A DNA stretch of 64,000 bases from an uncultured Collinsella sp. Its GTDB lineage: Bacteria > Actinomycetota > Coriobacteriia > Coriobacteriales > Coriobacteriaceae. Location of the stretch: NCBI GenBank assembly GCA_902493515.1, contig CABUPE010000002.1, positions 60,386 to 124,385 on the forward strand, written 5' to 3'. Position numbers and translations under genes: made by a program. Shown here piece after piece: positions 25,270 to 34,197 of this stretch (the first letter of the stretch is position 1; each line of letters starts with the position of its first letter). The notes under the pieces are model-generated. The model was not told where the DNA came from and ran no database searches. It was given only the letters and a program-made list of their open reading frames with translations.

Positions 25270-26313
25270 ATGGCGCTTTCCGAATATAGTCGGCGGCTGC
25301 TGGGCGCCTATGCCGAGCAGCCGTTCCTTATGGCTCCCATGGCGGGCGTGACCGACCCTGCCTACCGCGTCATGTGCCGCCGCCGCGGTGCCAACCTTGC
25401 CTACAGCGAGATGGTGAGCGTGGCGGGCCTTGCCTATGCCAGCAACAAGACCTGGCGACTGGTGCTTCCTGCCGACGAGGAACAGCAGATTTGCGTGCAG
25501 CTCTTTGGCTCCAAGCCCGATCAGTTTGCGAGTGCCGTCGCCGCCGTCGAGGAGCGTGTGGGCGATCGCCTGTCATTGATTGATATCAACATGGCCTGTC
25601 CGGCTCGCAAGGTCGTTACTAAGGGCGAAGGCTCGGCGCTTATGCGCACGCCCGACTTGGCCGAGAAGATTGTCGAGGCAGCGGTGGGCGCGGCGCATGT
25701 TCCCGTGACCGTGAAGATCCGCAAGGGTTTTTATGCCGAGGACCGCAACGCCGCAACGTTTGCCCAGATGCTTGAAGGGGCGGGCGCCTCTGCAGTTGCC
25801 GTGCACGGTCGTTGTGCCACGCAGCTCTATACGGGCCAGGCCGATTGGTCTGTCGTCGATGAGGTTGCCGACGCCGTCGAGGTTCCCGTGATTGGTTCGG
25901 GTGATGTGTTCTCGGCCGAGGATGCCGCGGAGCATCTGCGCAACTCGGGTGCCAGCGCGGTGTTTATCGCGCGCGGTATCTACGGTAATCCCTGGGTCTT
26001 TGGTGATGCTCGCGCTCTTGCGCTCGATGGCATACCGGTGCCGCCGCGCAGCTCGGTCGAGCGCCTGGACGCCCTGCGTGAGCACCTAACGCTGACGCAT
26101 GAGCTCCTGCCGCTCATGTCGCGTGCCCGCACGTATGCAAGCTGGTACTTAAAAGGCATGCCCCATGCCGCCGCCTGGCGTGCCCATGTGGTGCGCTGTT
26201 CCACTTACGAGGAGTTTATGGCACTGGTCGATGAGATCGAGCGCGATGTGGTGGCCTGCGAGGCCGCCCTTGCCGCCGGCGAATCGGTGCCCCCTCATCC
26301 TCTGGAGGCTTAA
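25270..26313 (+). CDS. dusB: tRNA-dihydrouridine synthase (DusB type)
   Basis: Dus enzymes use FMN and NADPH to reduce uridines in the tRNA D-loop. The 347-residue protein has the FMN-binding start MAPMAGVTDPAYR, the catalytic-cysteine block NMACPARKV, and the phosphate-binding region VPVIGSGDVFSAEDA. Which uridine is reduced cannot be told from the sequence; the DusB subgroup is the common single Dus of Gram-positive bacteria. The gene ends 2 nt before hemW. Confidence 0.9.
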   Translation: MALSEYSRRLLGAYAEQPFLMAPMAGVTDPAYRVMCRRRGANLAYSEMVSVAGLAYASNKTWRLVLPADEEQQICVQLFGSKPDQFASAVAAVEERVGDRLSLIDINMACPARKVVTKGEGSALMRTPDLAEKIVEAAVGAAHVPVTVKIRKGFYAEDRNAATFAQMLEGAGASAVAVHGRCATQLYTGQADWSVVDEVADAVEVPVIGSGDVFSAEDAAEHLRNSGASAVFIARGIYGNPWVFGDARALALDGIPVPPRSSVERLDALREHLTLTHELLPLMSRARTYASWYLKGMPHAAAWRAHVVRCSTYEEFMALVDEIERDVVACEAALAAGESVPPHPLEA

Positions 26314-26315
26314 GG

Positions 26316-27548
26316 GTGGCCGTTACCGCACTGTACGTGCACGTGCCGTTTTGCGCCCAAAAGTGCCGGTACTGCGACTTTGACTCGCGCAGTTTTGCTC
26401 CGTGCGACCTGAGCGCTGCGCTCGATGCCTATTTTGAGCAGTTGTTCGCGCGTCTCGATGCTTTTGGCAAGGCTGATGCCCTTGACCAGATCCGCACCGT
26501 CTATGTTGGTGGCGGTACGCCGTCGCTGGCGGGGGAGCGCCTGGTGGAGCTGGCGCGGCGTATTCGTGCGTGGTGTGCCCCCGTTGAGTTTACCTGCGAG
26601 GCCAATCCCGAGTCGCTGACCGCCGAGCTTGCCACTACGCTTGCCAAGGTTGGTGTCACACGCGTCTCTCTGGGCGTGCAAACGCTCGATAACACCGAAC
26701 TTACCGCCATCGGCCGCATTCACGATGCCGATCGGGCGCTCGCTGCCATCACGACGGTTAAGGACGCTGGGCTCGATGTGTCGTGTGACCTGATGTGTGG
26801 CCTTCCCGGGCAGACCGCCGTAAGCTGGCAGCGCACGCTCGATGGCGTGCTGGCGGCGGCTCCGCATCATGTGTCGGTCTACCCGCTCACGCTTGAGGAG
26901 GGGACGCCCCTTTATCGCATGGCGTGCCGTGACGAGTCGCTCGAGCCTGATGAGGATTTTCAGGCCGCATGCATGGACGTGGCACGCGAGCTCCTGGGTG
27001 CGGCTGGCTATCACCCGTATGAGGTGGCGAGCTACGCGCTCGACGGCCATGAGTGCGCCCATAACATTGCCTACTGGACCGGACGGGGCTACCTGGGCCT
27101 GGGGCGTTCTGCCGCGGGCATGCTCGACGCCGCGGATTTCGACCGTCTTGTAGGTTTGTTCCCCGGCGTGTCTTCTCGAGGCGATTCGTACCGCGTGCGT
27201 CTGGTGCAACGTGACGATGTCGCGACGGCGTTCGAGGCCGAATATCTGTCGCAGCGCGAGGCTGCGGCCGAAGACCTGATGCTCGCTTGTCGCATGACGC
27301 GCGGTATTGCGTCCGATCTGTTGGTTCGTGCAGCTTGCGTCATCCCAACGGGCGAGCTGGCAGCTGCCTGCGATCGCGCGCTCGAATTGGGTCTTGCCAC
27401 TTGGGTGCCCGAGACGCTCGGAGTCCATGAGGGACCCTTCACTTCGGCAGACGTCCTCGCGGGCCATGTCCGTGCTCGTTTAGCGCCCACCCACTTGGGC
27501 TGGCTCGATGGAAATGTGCTGTTCGAGCTGTTTTGGGGTCTAGCCTAG
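26316..27548 (+). CDS. hemW: Radical SAM protein HemW (heme chaperone-like, formerly HemN-like)
   Basis: HemW binds heme and an iron-sulfur cluster and inserts heme into respiratory enzymes; it is not the coproporphyrinogen oxidase. The 410-residue protein has the radical SAM motif CAQKCRYCDF after ALYVHVPF, the VGGGTPS strand and the CDLMCGLPGQT block. HemN proper has an N-terminal extension that is missing here. It starts at GTG 2 nt after dusB. In an anaerobe with few heme proteins its client is unclear. Confidence 0.87.
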   Translation: MAVTALYVHVPFCAQKCRYCDFDSRSFAPCDLSAALDAYFEQLFARLDAFGKADALDQIRTVYVGGGTPSLAGERLVELARRIRAWCAPVEFTCEANPESLTAELATTLAKVGVTRVSLGVQTLDNTELTAIGRIHDADRALAAITTVKDAGLDVSCDLMCGLPGQTAVSWQRTLDGVLAAAPHHVSVYPLTLEEGTPLYRMACRDESLEPDEDFQAACMDVARELLGAAGYHPYEVASYALDGHECAHNIAYWTGRGYLGLGRSAAGMLDAADFDRLVGLFPGVSSRGDSYRVRLVQRDDVATAFEAEYLSQREAAAEDLMLACRMTRGIASDLLVRAACVIPTGELAAACDRALELGLATWVPETLGVHEGPFTSADVLAGHVRARLAPTHLGWLDGNVLFELFWGLA

Positions 27549-27556
27549 GCCGCTCG

Positions 27557-27563
27557 GGTAGAA
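27557..27563 (+). promoter_or_regulatory. Possible -10 element before the first dnaJ gene
   Basis: CTCGGGTAGAAT ends about 45 nt before the start codon. The same CGCTCGGGTA stem of sequence occurs before lepA, and GGGCTAGAAT before holA. Confidence 0.35.
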
Positions 27564-27606
27564 TTACCGCAATATATACGCTGCTGTGAGCAGGAGGTTG
27601 CCGCGC

Positions 27607-28710
27607 ATGGCGACGATGAACGAAAAAGATTACTACGAGATTTTGGGTGTCTCCAAGGACGCCACCTCGCGTGATATTCAGAAGGCCTTCCAGCAAAAGG
27701 CCCGCAAGCTCCATCCGGACGTCAACAAAGAACCTGATGCCGAGGAAAAGTTTAAAGAGGTTTCCGAGGCCTACGCCGTGCTTTCGGACGAGCAGAAGCG
27801 TGCGCGCTACGACGCCATGCGCTCGGGCAATCCCTTTGCCGGTGCACCGACGGCTTCGCCCTATGGCGGTGGCTATGCCGGCAGCGCCGGTTACGGCAAT
27901 CCCTTTGACGGCGGTTTCCCCTTCGGGGGCGCCTGGGGCCAGCCGCGTCGCGGGCAGGCTGCCTATAATCCCGAGAACGGCGCCAACGTGGTCGTCGATA
28001 TTAAGCTCGACGCCAAGGAGGCCAAGGGCGGTGCCCGCAAGACCGTTCGCTATACGCGCTTCGATACCTGTGGTCACTGCGGAGGCTCGGGTTCTGTTTC
28101 GTCCGAGCATGCACATACCTGTCCGAGCTGCGGCGGTCGCGGCCACATCGACGTCGACCTGTCCTTCCTGTTCGGTGCCGGCACGTTTCAGTCGGTCTGC
28201 CCCGAGTGCGGAGGTTCCGGTAAGGTCGTCGCCGACCCCTGTCCCGATTGCGGCGGCAGCGGTCGAACCCGTGTGACCTCCGAGCAGACAATTGAGTTTC
28301 CTGCCGGCACGCACGATGGCGACGAGGTCCGCATTGGCGGCATGGGTCACGCCGGCACCAACGGTGCCTCGGGCGGCGATCTTGTCGGCCGTGCCCATGT
28401 TGAGGCCGAGCGTCTGGAAGGCAAGGCCCGTACCGGTTTTTACCTGATGGGCATCGTGGCGCCGTTTTTGGTGCTGTCGGCCATATCGGGCGTGTTCTCG
28501 GCCTTTGCCGTGATGTGCTTTATTCCGTTTACCATGGGCCTGTTCATGGTGCTTTCGGACGGTGTGCTTCATCGCAGCCTGCTGTGGTGGAAGCGCGGTG
28601 CGATGCAGTTTGCCAACGGTTTTGCCAACGGCTTCATGTTCGCGCTCGTGTCGGTTTGGTTCGCGAGCTGCTCGCAACGGGCCATGCTTTCGCCGTATCA
28701 AATGCAATAA
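27607..28710 (+). CDS. DnaJ-like co-chaperone with C-terminal membrane anchor
   Basis: This 367-residue protein starts as a normal type I DnaJ. It has a J domain with the HPD motif (YYEILGVSKDATSRD...LHPDVNK), a Gly-rich linker and four CxxCxGxG repeats (CGHCGGSG, CPSCGGRG, CPECGGSG, CPDCGGSG). Only a short piece of the client-binding region follows. In place of the usual C-terminal domain there are hydrophobic segments (about residues 278-316 and 336-355), predicted to be two or three membrane helices. It probably brings DnaK to the membrane. ATG 27607 has CAGGAGG 9 nt upstream. A second, standard DnaJ gene follows, so this is a specialised paralogue and not the main DnaJ. Confidence 0.8.
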   Translation: MATMNEKDYYEILGVSKDATSRDIQKAFQQKARKLHPDVNKEPDAEEKFKEVSEAYAVLSDEQKRARYDAMRSGNPFAGAPTASPYGGGYAGSAGYGNPFDGGFPFGGAWGQPRRGQAAYNPENGANVVVDIKLDAKEAKGGARKTVRYTRFDTCGHCGGSGSVSSEHAHTCPSCGGRGHIDVDLSFLFGAGTFQSVCPECGGSGKVVADPCPDCGGSGRTRVTSEQTIEFPAGTHDGDEVRIGGMGHAGTNGASGGDLVGRAHVEAERLEGKARTGFYLMGIVAPFLVLSAISGVFSAFAVMCFIPFTMGLFMVLSDGVLHRSLLWWKRGAMQFANGFANGFMFALVSVWFASCSQRAMLSPYQMQ

Positions 28711-28791
28711 CATCAAACCCTTTGTTTGCGGTCGGCCCAGCTTGGGTATAGGACGGACTGTGACAATAATGAAAGTCGGAAGGATTCGGTC

Positions 28792-29940
28792 GTGTCGGAA
28801 AATAGGGATTACTACGAGGTGCTTGGCGTCGACAGGGATGCCGACGCGCGGACGATTAAGCGTGCGTTTTTAAAGAAGGCCCGTACCGTACATCCGGATG
28901 TTTCGGACGATCCCGAGGCCGAGGCCAAGTTCAAGGAGCTCAACGAGGCCTATTCCGTTCTTTCCGATGAGCAGAAGCGTGCTAACTACGACCGTTACGG
29001 CACTGCCGACGGTCCTGGTGGTTCGGGCTATGTCGACATCAACGATATCTTTGGTGGCATGGGCATGGACGACCTGTTCTCGTCGTTCTTTGGCGGTGGC
29101 GCCGGTGGTGGCGCCCGCAGCCGTCGTGAGCGTCGTCGCGGACGTGACATGGCCATCTCGCTTTCGGTGACGCTCGAGGAGGCGGCACTCGGCTGCAAAA
29201 AGACGATCAGCTATGATCGCCTTGCTCCTTGCGAGGACTGCAACGGTACCGGTAGGGCCGAGGGTGCACAGGAAAAGCAGTGCAGTCGCTGCCACGGTAC
29301 GGGCTACGTCACGACGGTTCAGCGATCGTTTTTGGGCCAGGTTCAGTCTTCCTCGCCTTGCCCCGACTGCCATGGCGAGGGCACGGTTATCGACCATCCC
29401 TGCGAGACCTGCGACGGTCAGGGCCGCACGCCTTCGCACGAAAAGATCGACATCGATATTCCTGCCGGCGTTTCGACCGGTCGCCAGCTGCGTGTGAGCG
29501 GCTTTGGCGAGGCCGGCCTTCGCGGCGAGCCTTCGGGCGACCTGATTGTCAACGTGCGCGTTGCCGACCATGAGCGCTTTAAGCGCAACGGTGACGACCT
29601 GTACCTGGTGAGCGATATCTCGATTGCGCAGGCTGCGCTCGGCTGCGAGATCGAGGTCGAGGGCATTATGCCCGACGAGGTCGTTAAGGTGACGGTTCCC
29701 GCCGGCGCCCAGTACGGCGACACCGTGAGCGTCAATAATTACGGCATGCCGCGCATTGGCGGTGGCGGTTCGCGTGGCCGCCTGATCGTGCAACTGCGCG
29801 TGGTCGTTCCCACCAATCTTTCCAATAAGCAACGCGAGCTGCTCCGTGCTTTTGCCGATGAGATGGGCGATGACGTCGCTTCCGGTAAGAAGTCGGTGAC
29901 CGACCGTATCAAGAGTGCCCTCGACGATATCCTCGATTAA
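28792..29940 (+). CDS. dnaJ: Chaperone protein DnaJ
   Basis: DnaJ delivers unfolded proteins to DnaK and stimulates its ATPase. The 382-residue protein has the full type I layout: J domain with HPDVSDD, Gly-rich segment (residues about 75-115), four zinc-finger repeats (CEDCNGTG, CSRCHGTG, CPDCHGEG, CETCDGQG) and the two beta-barrel client-binding domains (VSTGRQLRVSGFGEAG onward). GTG 28792 follows GGAAGGA at good spacing. It lies 81 nt after its membrane-anchored paralogue and has a separate TATAGG -10-like string at 28747-28752. Confidence 0.94.
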   Translation: MSENRDYYEVLGVDRDADARTIKRAFLKKARTVHPDVSDDPEAEAKFKELNEAYSVLSDEQKRANYDRYGTADGPGGSGYVDINDIFGGMGMDDLFSSFFGGGAGGGARSRRERRRGRDMAISLSVTLEEAALGCKKTISYDRLAPCEDCNGTGRAEGAQEKQCSRCHGTGYVTTVQRSFLGQVQSSSPCPDCHGEGTVIDHPCETCDGQGRTPSHEKIDIDIPAGVSTGRQLRVSGFGEAGLRGEPSGDLIVNVRVADHERFKRNGDDLYLVSDISIAQAALGCEIEVEGIMPDEVVKVTVPAGAQYGDTVSVNNYGMPRIGGGGSRGRLIVQLRVVVPTNLSNKQRELLRAFADEMGDDVASGKKSVTDRIKSALDDILD

Positions 29941-29949
29941 GGAGCCCGC

Positions 29950-31242
29950 GTGCTCACACCCCATATTTCCGTCGTCAACCTCGGCTGCCGTGTCAATCGG
30001 GTTGAGTCTGACCGAATCACTGCTGATCTTATGCGCCTGGGCTTTGCTATGGTGGAGCCCCACGATGCCGATCTGATCGTCATTAACACCTGTGCCGTTA
30101 CGGGCGAGGCCGAGGCCAAGACCCGTAAGGCCGTCCGTCATGCGCTGGCCCATCCAAACGAGCCCTATGTGGTCGTGACCGGATGCGTGGTCAATTTGCA
30201 TCCCGAGGAGCTGTTGGAGCTTTCGGATCGCGTGATTGCCGAGCCGTCTAAGATCGATGTCGCCGAACGTGTCTGCGATGTGCTTGGCGTTGAGTCCGAT
30301 AGCGTTCCCGCCTGCAGCGATGGTGACGTGGTCGATGCGCTCGGTCGTTCGCGGCTGGGCGTGAAGATTCAGGACGGCTGCAACCACCGTTGCACCTATT
30401 GCATTGTGTGGAAGGCACGCGGCCCCGAGCGCTCCGTGCCCGTCGAGTCCGTGCTCGAGCAAGTTCGCGAGGCCCAGGAGGCCGGCGTGCCCGAGGTGGT
30501 GCTGACCGGTGTGAACCTGGGCGCCTACGATGGCAAGAGCGCGACTGACGAGCATGTCGAAATCGATGAGCTGCTCGAGGCCATCATGGAGCGCACGTCT
30601 ATTCCGCATGTGCGCATTTCCTCGGTCGAGCCCATGGATATCTCTGAGCGCCTGCTTAAGGTTATGGCGCGCTATCCGCAGCGTATCGCCCCGTTTTTAC
30701 ATCTGCCCGTGCAGTCCGGCTGTACGGCGACCCTGCATCGCATGGGCCGTCCCTATAGCGCCGAGGCCTTTGAGGACACGGTGCGCATGATTCGCGCCAA
30801 CTTGCCCCAGGTGTCTCTTTCGTGCGATGTCATCGTTGGTTTTCCTGGTGAGACGGACGAGGAATTCGAGGAGTCGCTGGCGCTGTGCCGCCGTGTGGGT
30901 TTCTCGCGTATGCACGTGTTCCGCTATAGCAAGCGTCCCGGTACCCTTGCTGCCGACATGCCCGACCAAGTGCCGCCCGAGGTTATGGCCGAGCGCAGCC
31001 GCCGTATGCGGGCCGCCGCGCAGGAGCTCGCCATTGCCGACGCTCGTCGTCGCGTGGGCACGGTTGAGCGTGCGGTGCTCGAGTATGGCGACAACCTGAC
31101 GCTCGGTTCGTTCCATCATGCCCGTCTTGACGATACCTGTGGACTTTCAGCCCCGTGCCTGCTCGATGTTGCTATCATCGGAGTCGATGATTCCGGCTTG
31201 GTCCATGCGCGCAGGGAGGTTCATGGAAGCCTCGAAGATTAG
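29950..31242 (+). CDS. mtaB: tRNA t6A37 methylthiotransferase MtaB
   Basis: MtaB adds a methylthio group to t6A37 of tRNA, giving ms2t6A. The 430-residue radical SAM enzyme has the UPF0004 cysteines in VNLGCRVN, INTCAVTGEA and VTGCVVN, and the radical SAM triad CNHRCTYC. GCRVNRVES near the start is characteristic of MtaB as opposed to MiaB or RimO, both of which are also encoded in this window. It starts at GTG 9 nt after dnaJ. Its 3' end overlaps the phoH start by 20 nt. Confidence 0.9.
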   Translation: MLTPHISVVNLGCRVNRVESDRITADLMRLGFAMVEPHDADLIVINTCAVTGEAEAKTRKAVRHALAHPNEPYVVVTGCVVNLHPEELLELSDRVIAEPSKIDVAERVCDVLGVESDSVPACSDGDVVDALGRSRLGVKIQDGCNHRCTYCIVWKARGPERSVPVESVLEQVREAQEAGVPEVVLTGVNLGAYDGKSATDEHVEIDELLEAIMERTSIPHVRISSVEPMDISERLLKVMARYPQRIAPFLHLPVQSGCTATLHRMGRPYSAEAFEDTVRMIRANLPQVSLSCDVIVGFPGETDEEFEESLALCRRVGFSRMHVFRYSKRPGTLAADMPDQVPPEVMAERSRRMRAAAQELAIADARRRVGTVERAVLEYGDNLTLGSFHHARLDDTCGLSAPCLLDVAIIGVDDSGLVHARREVHGSLED

Positions 31243-32209
31243 ACTTACCGTTCCCGAGGGGATTGATCCCTCGCGCGTTTTGGGCGCCGGCGACGGCGTC
31301 CTTCGTGCGCTCGAGAGCTTGGTTCGCGCTCATGTGGTCGCCCGTGGCGATAGCATCTCCGTGAGCGGCGACCCGGACGAGGTCGAACTCGTGGCGCGCT
31401 TTTTCGAGCACGCTTTTCGCGAGGCGGCCGCCGGGCGCACGCTGTCTGCCGACGATGTCTCTCGCTGCCTGGCCGTCTTGCGCGACGGTGAGCACGAGGC
31501 TACGTCGCTTCGCGATGACGTGCTGCTTTCGTATCGCGGCCGCGTCATTCGCCCCAAGACGCTCGGGCAAAAGCGCTATGTGGATGCCATCCGCTCGCAT
31601 ACCATCACGTTTGGCTTGGGTCCTGCCGGTACCGGTAAGACCTATCTGGCCATGGCGCTCGCCGTTGCCGCGCTCAAGCGTCACGAGGTGGGCCGTCTGA
31701 TCTTGACGCGTCCGGTTGTCGAGGCGGGGGAGAATCTGGGCTTTTTGCCCGGCACCCTCGAGGAAAAGATCGATCCCTACATGCGTCCGCTTTACGACGC
31801 CCTTTTTGACATGATGGATCGCGAGCGCACCGATGAGCTTATGGAGCGCGGCGTGATCGAGATCGCCCCGCTTGCCTACATGCGCGGCCGCACGCTGAGT
31901 GATGCCTTCGTGGTGCTCGACGAGGCGCAAAATACCACGCCCGAGCAGATGAAGATGTTCCTGACGCGCCTGGGCTTCAACTCCAAGTTCGTGATTACCG
32001 GCGACCTGAGCCAGCGCGACCTGGTGGGTCGTCGTGGTGGCTTGGCGGATGTCGAGAAGATTTTGGGCCGTGTCGATGATGTCGCATTTTCGCACCTCGA
32101 GCGTGCCGACGTGGTGCGCCATGCCCTGGTGGGTCGTATCGTCGAGGCATACGATACTTATGATGATGTGCGCGAGAAGCGCGTACGTGACCGAAAGGAG
32201 TCCCGTTGA
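31223..32209 (+). CDS. phoH: PhoH-like ATPase (YbeZ type)
   Basis: This is a 328-residue P-loop NTPase of the PhoH family, thought to act as an RNA helicase-like partner of YbeY. It has an N-terminal region with a degraded KH-like fold (about 1-110), Walker A GPAGTGKTYLA and Walker B FVVLDEAQNTTPEQ. GGGAGG lies just before ATG 31223, inside the mtaB end. It is followed by ybeY with overlapping stop and start, the classic phoH-ybeY-dgkA-era order of rRNA-processing genes. Confidence 0.92.
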   Translation: MEASKIRLTVPEGIDPSRVLGAGDGVLRALESLVRAHVVARGDSISVSGDPDEVELVARFFEHAFREAAAGRTLSADDVSRCLAVLRDGEHEATSLRDDVLLSYRGRVIRPKTLGQKRYVDAIRSHTITFGLGPAGTGKTYLAMALAVAALKRHEVGRLILTRPVVEAGENLGFLPGTLEEKIDPYMRPLYDALFDMMDRERTDELMERGVIEIAPLAYMRGRTLSDAFVVLDEAQNTTPEQMKMFLTRLGFNSKFVITGDLSQRDLVGRRGGLADVEKILGRVDDVAFSHLERADVVRHALVGRIVEAYDTYDDVREKRVRDRKESR

Positions 32210-32715
32210 GTGTATTGATCAGCAACGATGCCGAGCTCGATACGCTGCTCGACGCGCAGGAGGTGGAGCACATCTGCGAGGTTGTGCTTGCCGCCGAGGA
32301 CGTTGAGCGTGAAGTCGAGATTTCCCTTTCGTATGTCGACGAGGACGAGATGCACGAGCTCAACCACGAGTGGCGCGGTATTGATCGCACCACCGATGTA
32401 CTCTCGTTTGAGTGCGATTCGGCCTTTGACGATGACATTCCCGCCGATGAGACGCTCGAGCTCGGCGATATTATCTTGGCCCCGCAGGTTATTGCCCGTC
32501 AGGCCCCCGGTTTTGGGAATAGATCCGCTGACGAGTGCCGTCTGATGCTCGTACACGGAATGCTGCACCTGCTGGGCTATGACCACATCGAGGACGACGA
32601 GGCCGAGGTCATGGAGGCCCGCGAGGACGCCATCCTGCGCGATCTGGCGCTCGAGCGCGGCGAGGACCCTAAGCTAGTCCACGTCGGCCCCATCACCAAC
32701 CACGCCCACGACTAG
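32206..32715 (+). CDS. ybeY: Endoribonuclease YbeY (16S rRNA maturation)
   Basis: YbeY is a zinc-dependent ribonuclease involved in 16S rRNA 3' maturation and ribosome quality control. The 169-residue protein has the metal motif HGMLHLLGYDH (HxxxHxxGYDH). The conserved N-terminal part LNHEWRGIDRTTDVLSF is present. It starts at TTG overlapping the phoH stop, with AAAGGAG upstream. The C-terminal tail after the motif is about 30 residues longer than in minimal YbeY proteins. Confidence 0.93.
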   Translation: MSVLISNDAELDTLLDAQEVEHICEVVLAAEDVEREVEISLSYVDEDEMHELNHEWRGIDRTTDVLSFECDSAFDDDIPADETLELGDIILAPQVIARQAPGFGNRSADECRLMLVHGMLHLLGYDHIEDDEAEVMEAREDAILRDLALERGEDPKLVHVGPITNHAHD

Positions 32716-32724
32716 GAGCCGTCT

Positions 32725-33102
32725 ATGATTCCCGGATCGAACAAGGACCATCCGTCCTTTTTAAAGTCGTTTTCCTACGCCATGGAGGGCTTCGTCACCG
32801 CCGTCAAGACCGAGCGCAACATTAAGGTCATGCTCGTTGCGGGCGTGTGCACCGTCATTGCCGGCTGCGTCGTGGGGCTCGACATTGCCGAGTGGGCCAC
32901 GATTATCATCTGTTGCGGCCTGGTGATTCACGGCGAGCTGTGCAACACCGCTATGGAGGCCATCGTCGACCTGGCGACCCAGGAGCTCCATCCGCTGGCC
33001 AAGCGTGCGAAGGACATCGCCGCCGCTTCCGTATACATACTTTCCATCACCGCCGCGATTGTGGGCGTGCTGGTATTTGCCCACGCGCTCGGCTTTATTT
33101 AG
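32725..33102 (+). CDS. dgkA: Diacylglycerol/undecaprenol kinase (DgkA family)
   Basis: This 125-residue membrane protein belongs to the prokaryotic DgkA family; in Gram-positive bacteria the usual substrate is undecaprenol. It has an amphipathic start (SFLKSFSYAMEGFVTAVKTERN), three membrane helices, and the signature ELCNTAMEAIVDL, where the family normally has E-x-x-NTAIE. It lies in the conserved ybeY-dgkA-era order, and its product would feed lipid carrier for wall synthesis. Confidence 0.88.
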   Translation: MIPGSNKDHPSFLKSFSYAMEGFVTAVKTERNIKVMLVAGVCTVIAGCVVGLDIAEWATIIICCGLVIHGELCNTAMEAIVDLATQELHPLAKRAKDIAAASVYILSITAAIVGVLVFAHALGFI

Positions 33103-33114
33103 AAGGGGATTCCC

Positions 33115-34182
33115 ATGTCCGACAATATGCAGCCTACCGATGAAGTTTTGGATGACGAGGTCCTTGAGGCGGTGGATACCGAGGAGCTCGAGGATGTCGA
33201 GGAGTTCGACCCGTTTGAGGGCATGAGCGACGAGGAACTCGACTCCCTGTGCGACGAGGACGACGGTCCTATGGGCTTTGGTGACGTGGAACCCGGTTTC
33301 CGCAGCGGCTTCGTGGCCCTGGTCGGACGTCCCAACGCCGGCAAGTCCACGCTGCTTAATGCCTGCTATGGCAAAAAGGTCGCCATCACCTCGCCGGTGG
33401 CACAGACGACCCGCCGCCGCATGCGCGCCGTCGTCAACCGTCCCGGCTACCAGCTGGTCTTTGTCGATACCCCGGGTATTCATAAGCCCAAGGACGGCCT
33501 GGGGTCCGAGCTCAACAAGAGCGCACTGTTCGAGTTGAACGATGTCGACGTCGTCGCGTTTTTGATTGATGCCACCAAGCCGATCGGCAGGGGAGACGCC
33601 TGGGTTGCCGAGCGCGTCAGATGCGCTCGTTGCAAGAAGGTCCTGGTGCTCACCAAGGCCGATGAGGCCGACCCCGCACAGGTCATGGAGCAGCTTAAGG
33701 CTGCCCACGAGCTTATGGAATATGACGACGAGATTGTGACGTCGTCGGTTAAGAACTTCAACGTCGATGCCTTTATCGAGACCGTTGCGCACTTTTTGCC
33801 CGAGGGTCCGCGTTGGTTCCCCGAGGACATGGGTACCGACGCTTCCGATGAGACGCTCGTTGCCGAGTTTGTGCGCGAGAAGGTCTTGCGCCGCACCCGT
33901 GATGAGATCCCGCACTCCGTTGGCGTGATCTGCGATGCGCTCGAGCAGACCAAGAAGGTGCTGCGCGTGCACGCCACCATTTACGTCGAGCGCGAGGGCC
34001 AAAAGGGCATCATCATCGGCAAGGGCGGCGAGATGATCAAGCATATCGGTATCGACGCCCGTCGCGATCTTGAGCGCATTTTTGGCACGCAGGTCTTTTT
34101 GGAGCTGGACGTGAAGGTCAAGGCCGGCTGGCGTGACGACGAGGCCCAGATTCGCCGCTTTGGCTATAACGCCGAGGACTAA
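33115..34182 (+). CDS. era: GTPase Era with acidic N-terminal extension
   Basis: Era binds the 3' end of 16S rRNA and is needed for 30S assembly. The 355-residue protein has G1 GRPNAGKS (residues 71-78), G3 DTPGI, G4 TKAD and a C-terminal KH domain with the GKGGEMIKHIG loop. About 60 residues precede the G domain and are very acidic (for example LEDVEEFDPFEGMSDEELDS). The usual Era has only a few residues there. The ATG is backed by GAAGGGG, and the extension uses the normal codons of the genome, so it looks real. Confidence 0.93.
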   Translation: MSDNMQPTDEVLDDEVLEAVDTEELEDVEEFDPFEGMSDEELDSLCDEDDGPMGFGDVEPGFRSGFVALVGRPNAGKSTLLNACYGKKVAITSPVAQTTRRRMRAVVNRPGYQLVFVDTPGIHKPKDGLGSELNKSALFELNDVDVVAFLIDATKPIGRGDAWVAERVRCARCKKVLVLTKADEADPAQVMEQLKAAHELMEYDDEIVTSSVKNFNVDAFIETVAHFLPEGPRWFPEDMGTDASDETLVAEFVREKVLRRTRDEIPHSVGVICDALEQTKKVLRVHATIYVEREGQKGIIIGKGGEMIKHIGIDARRDLERIFGTQVFLELDVKVKAGWRDDEAQIRRFGYNAED

Positions 34183-34197
34183 GGACGCGCGGCGCGC

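Noticed and set aside
27607..28710. Frameshifted pseudogene of dnaJ
   Set aside because: The hydrophobic C-terminus uses normal codons, forms plausible membrane helices and ends at a clean stop before the next gene.
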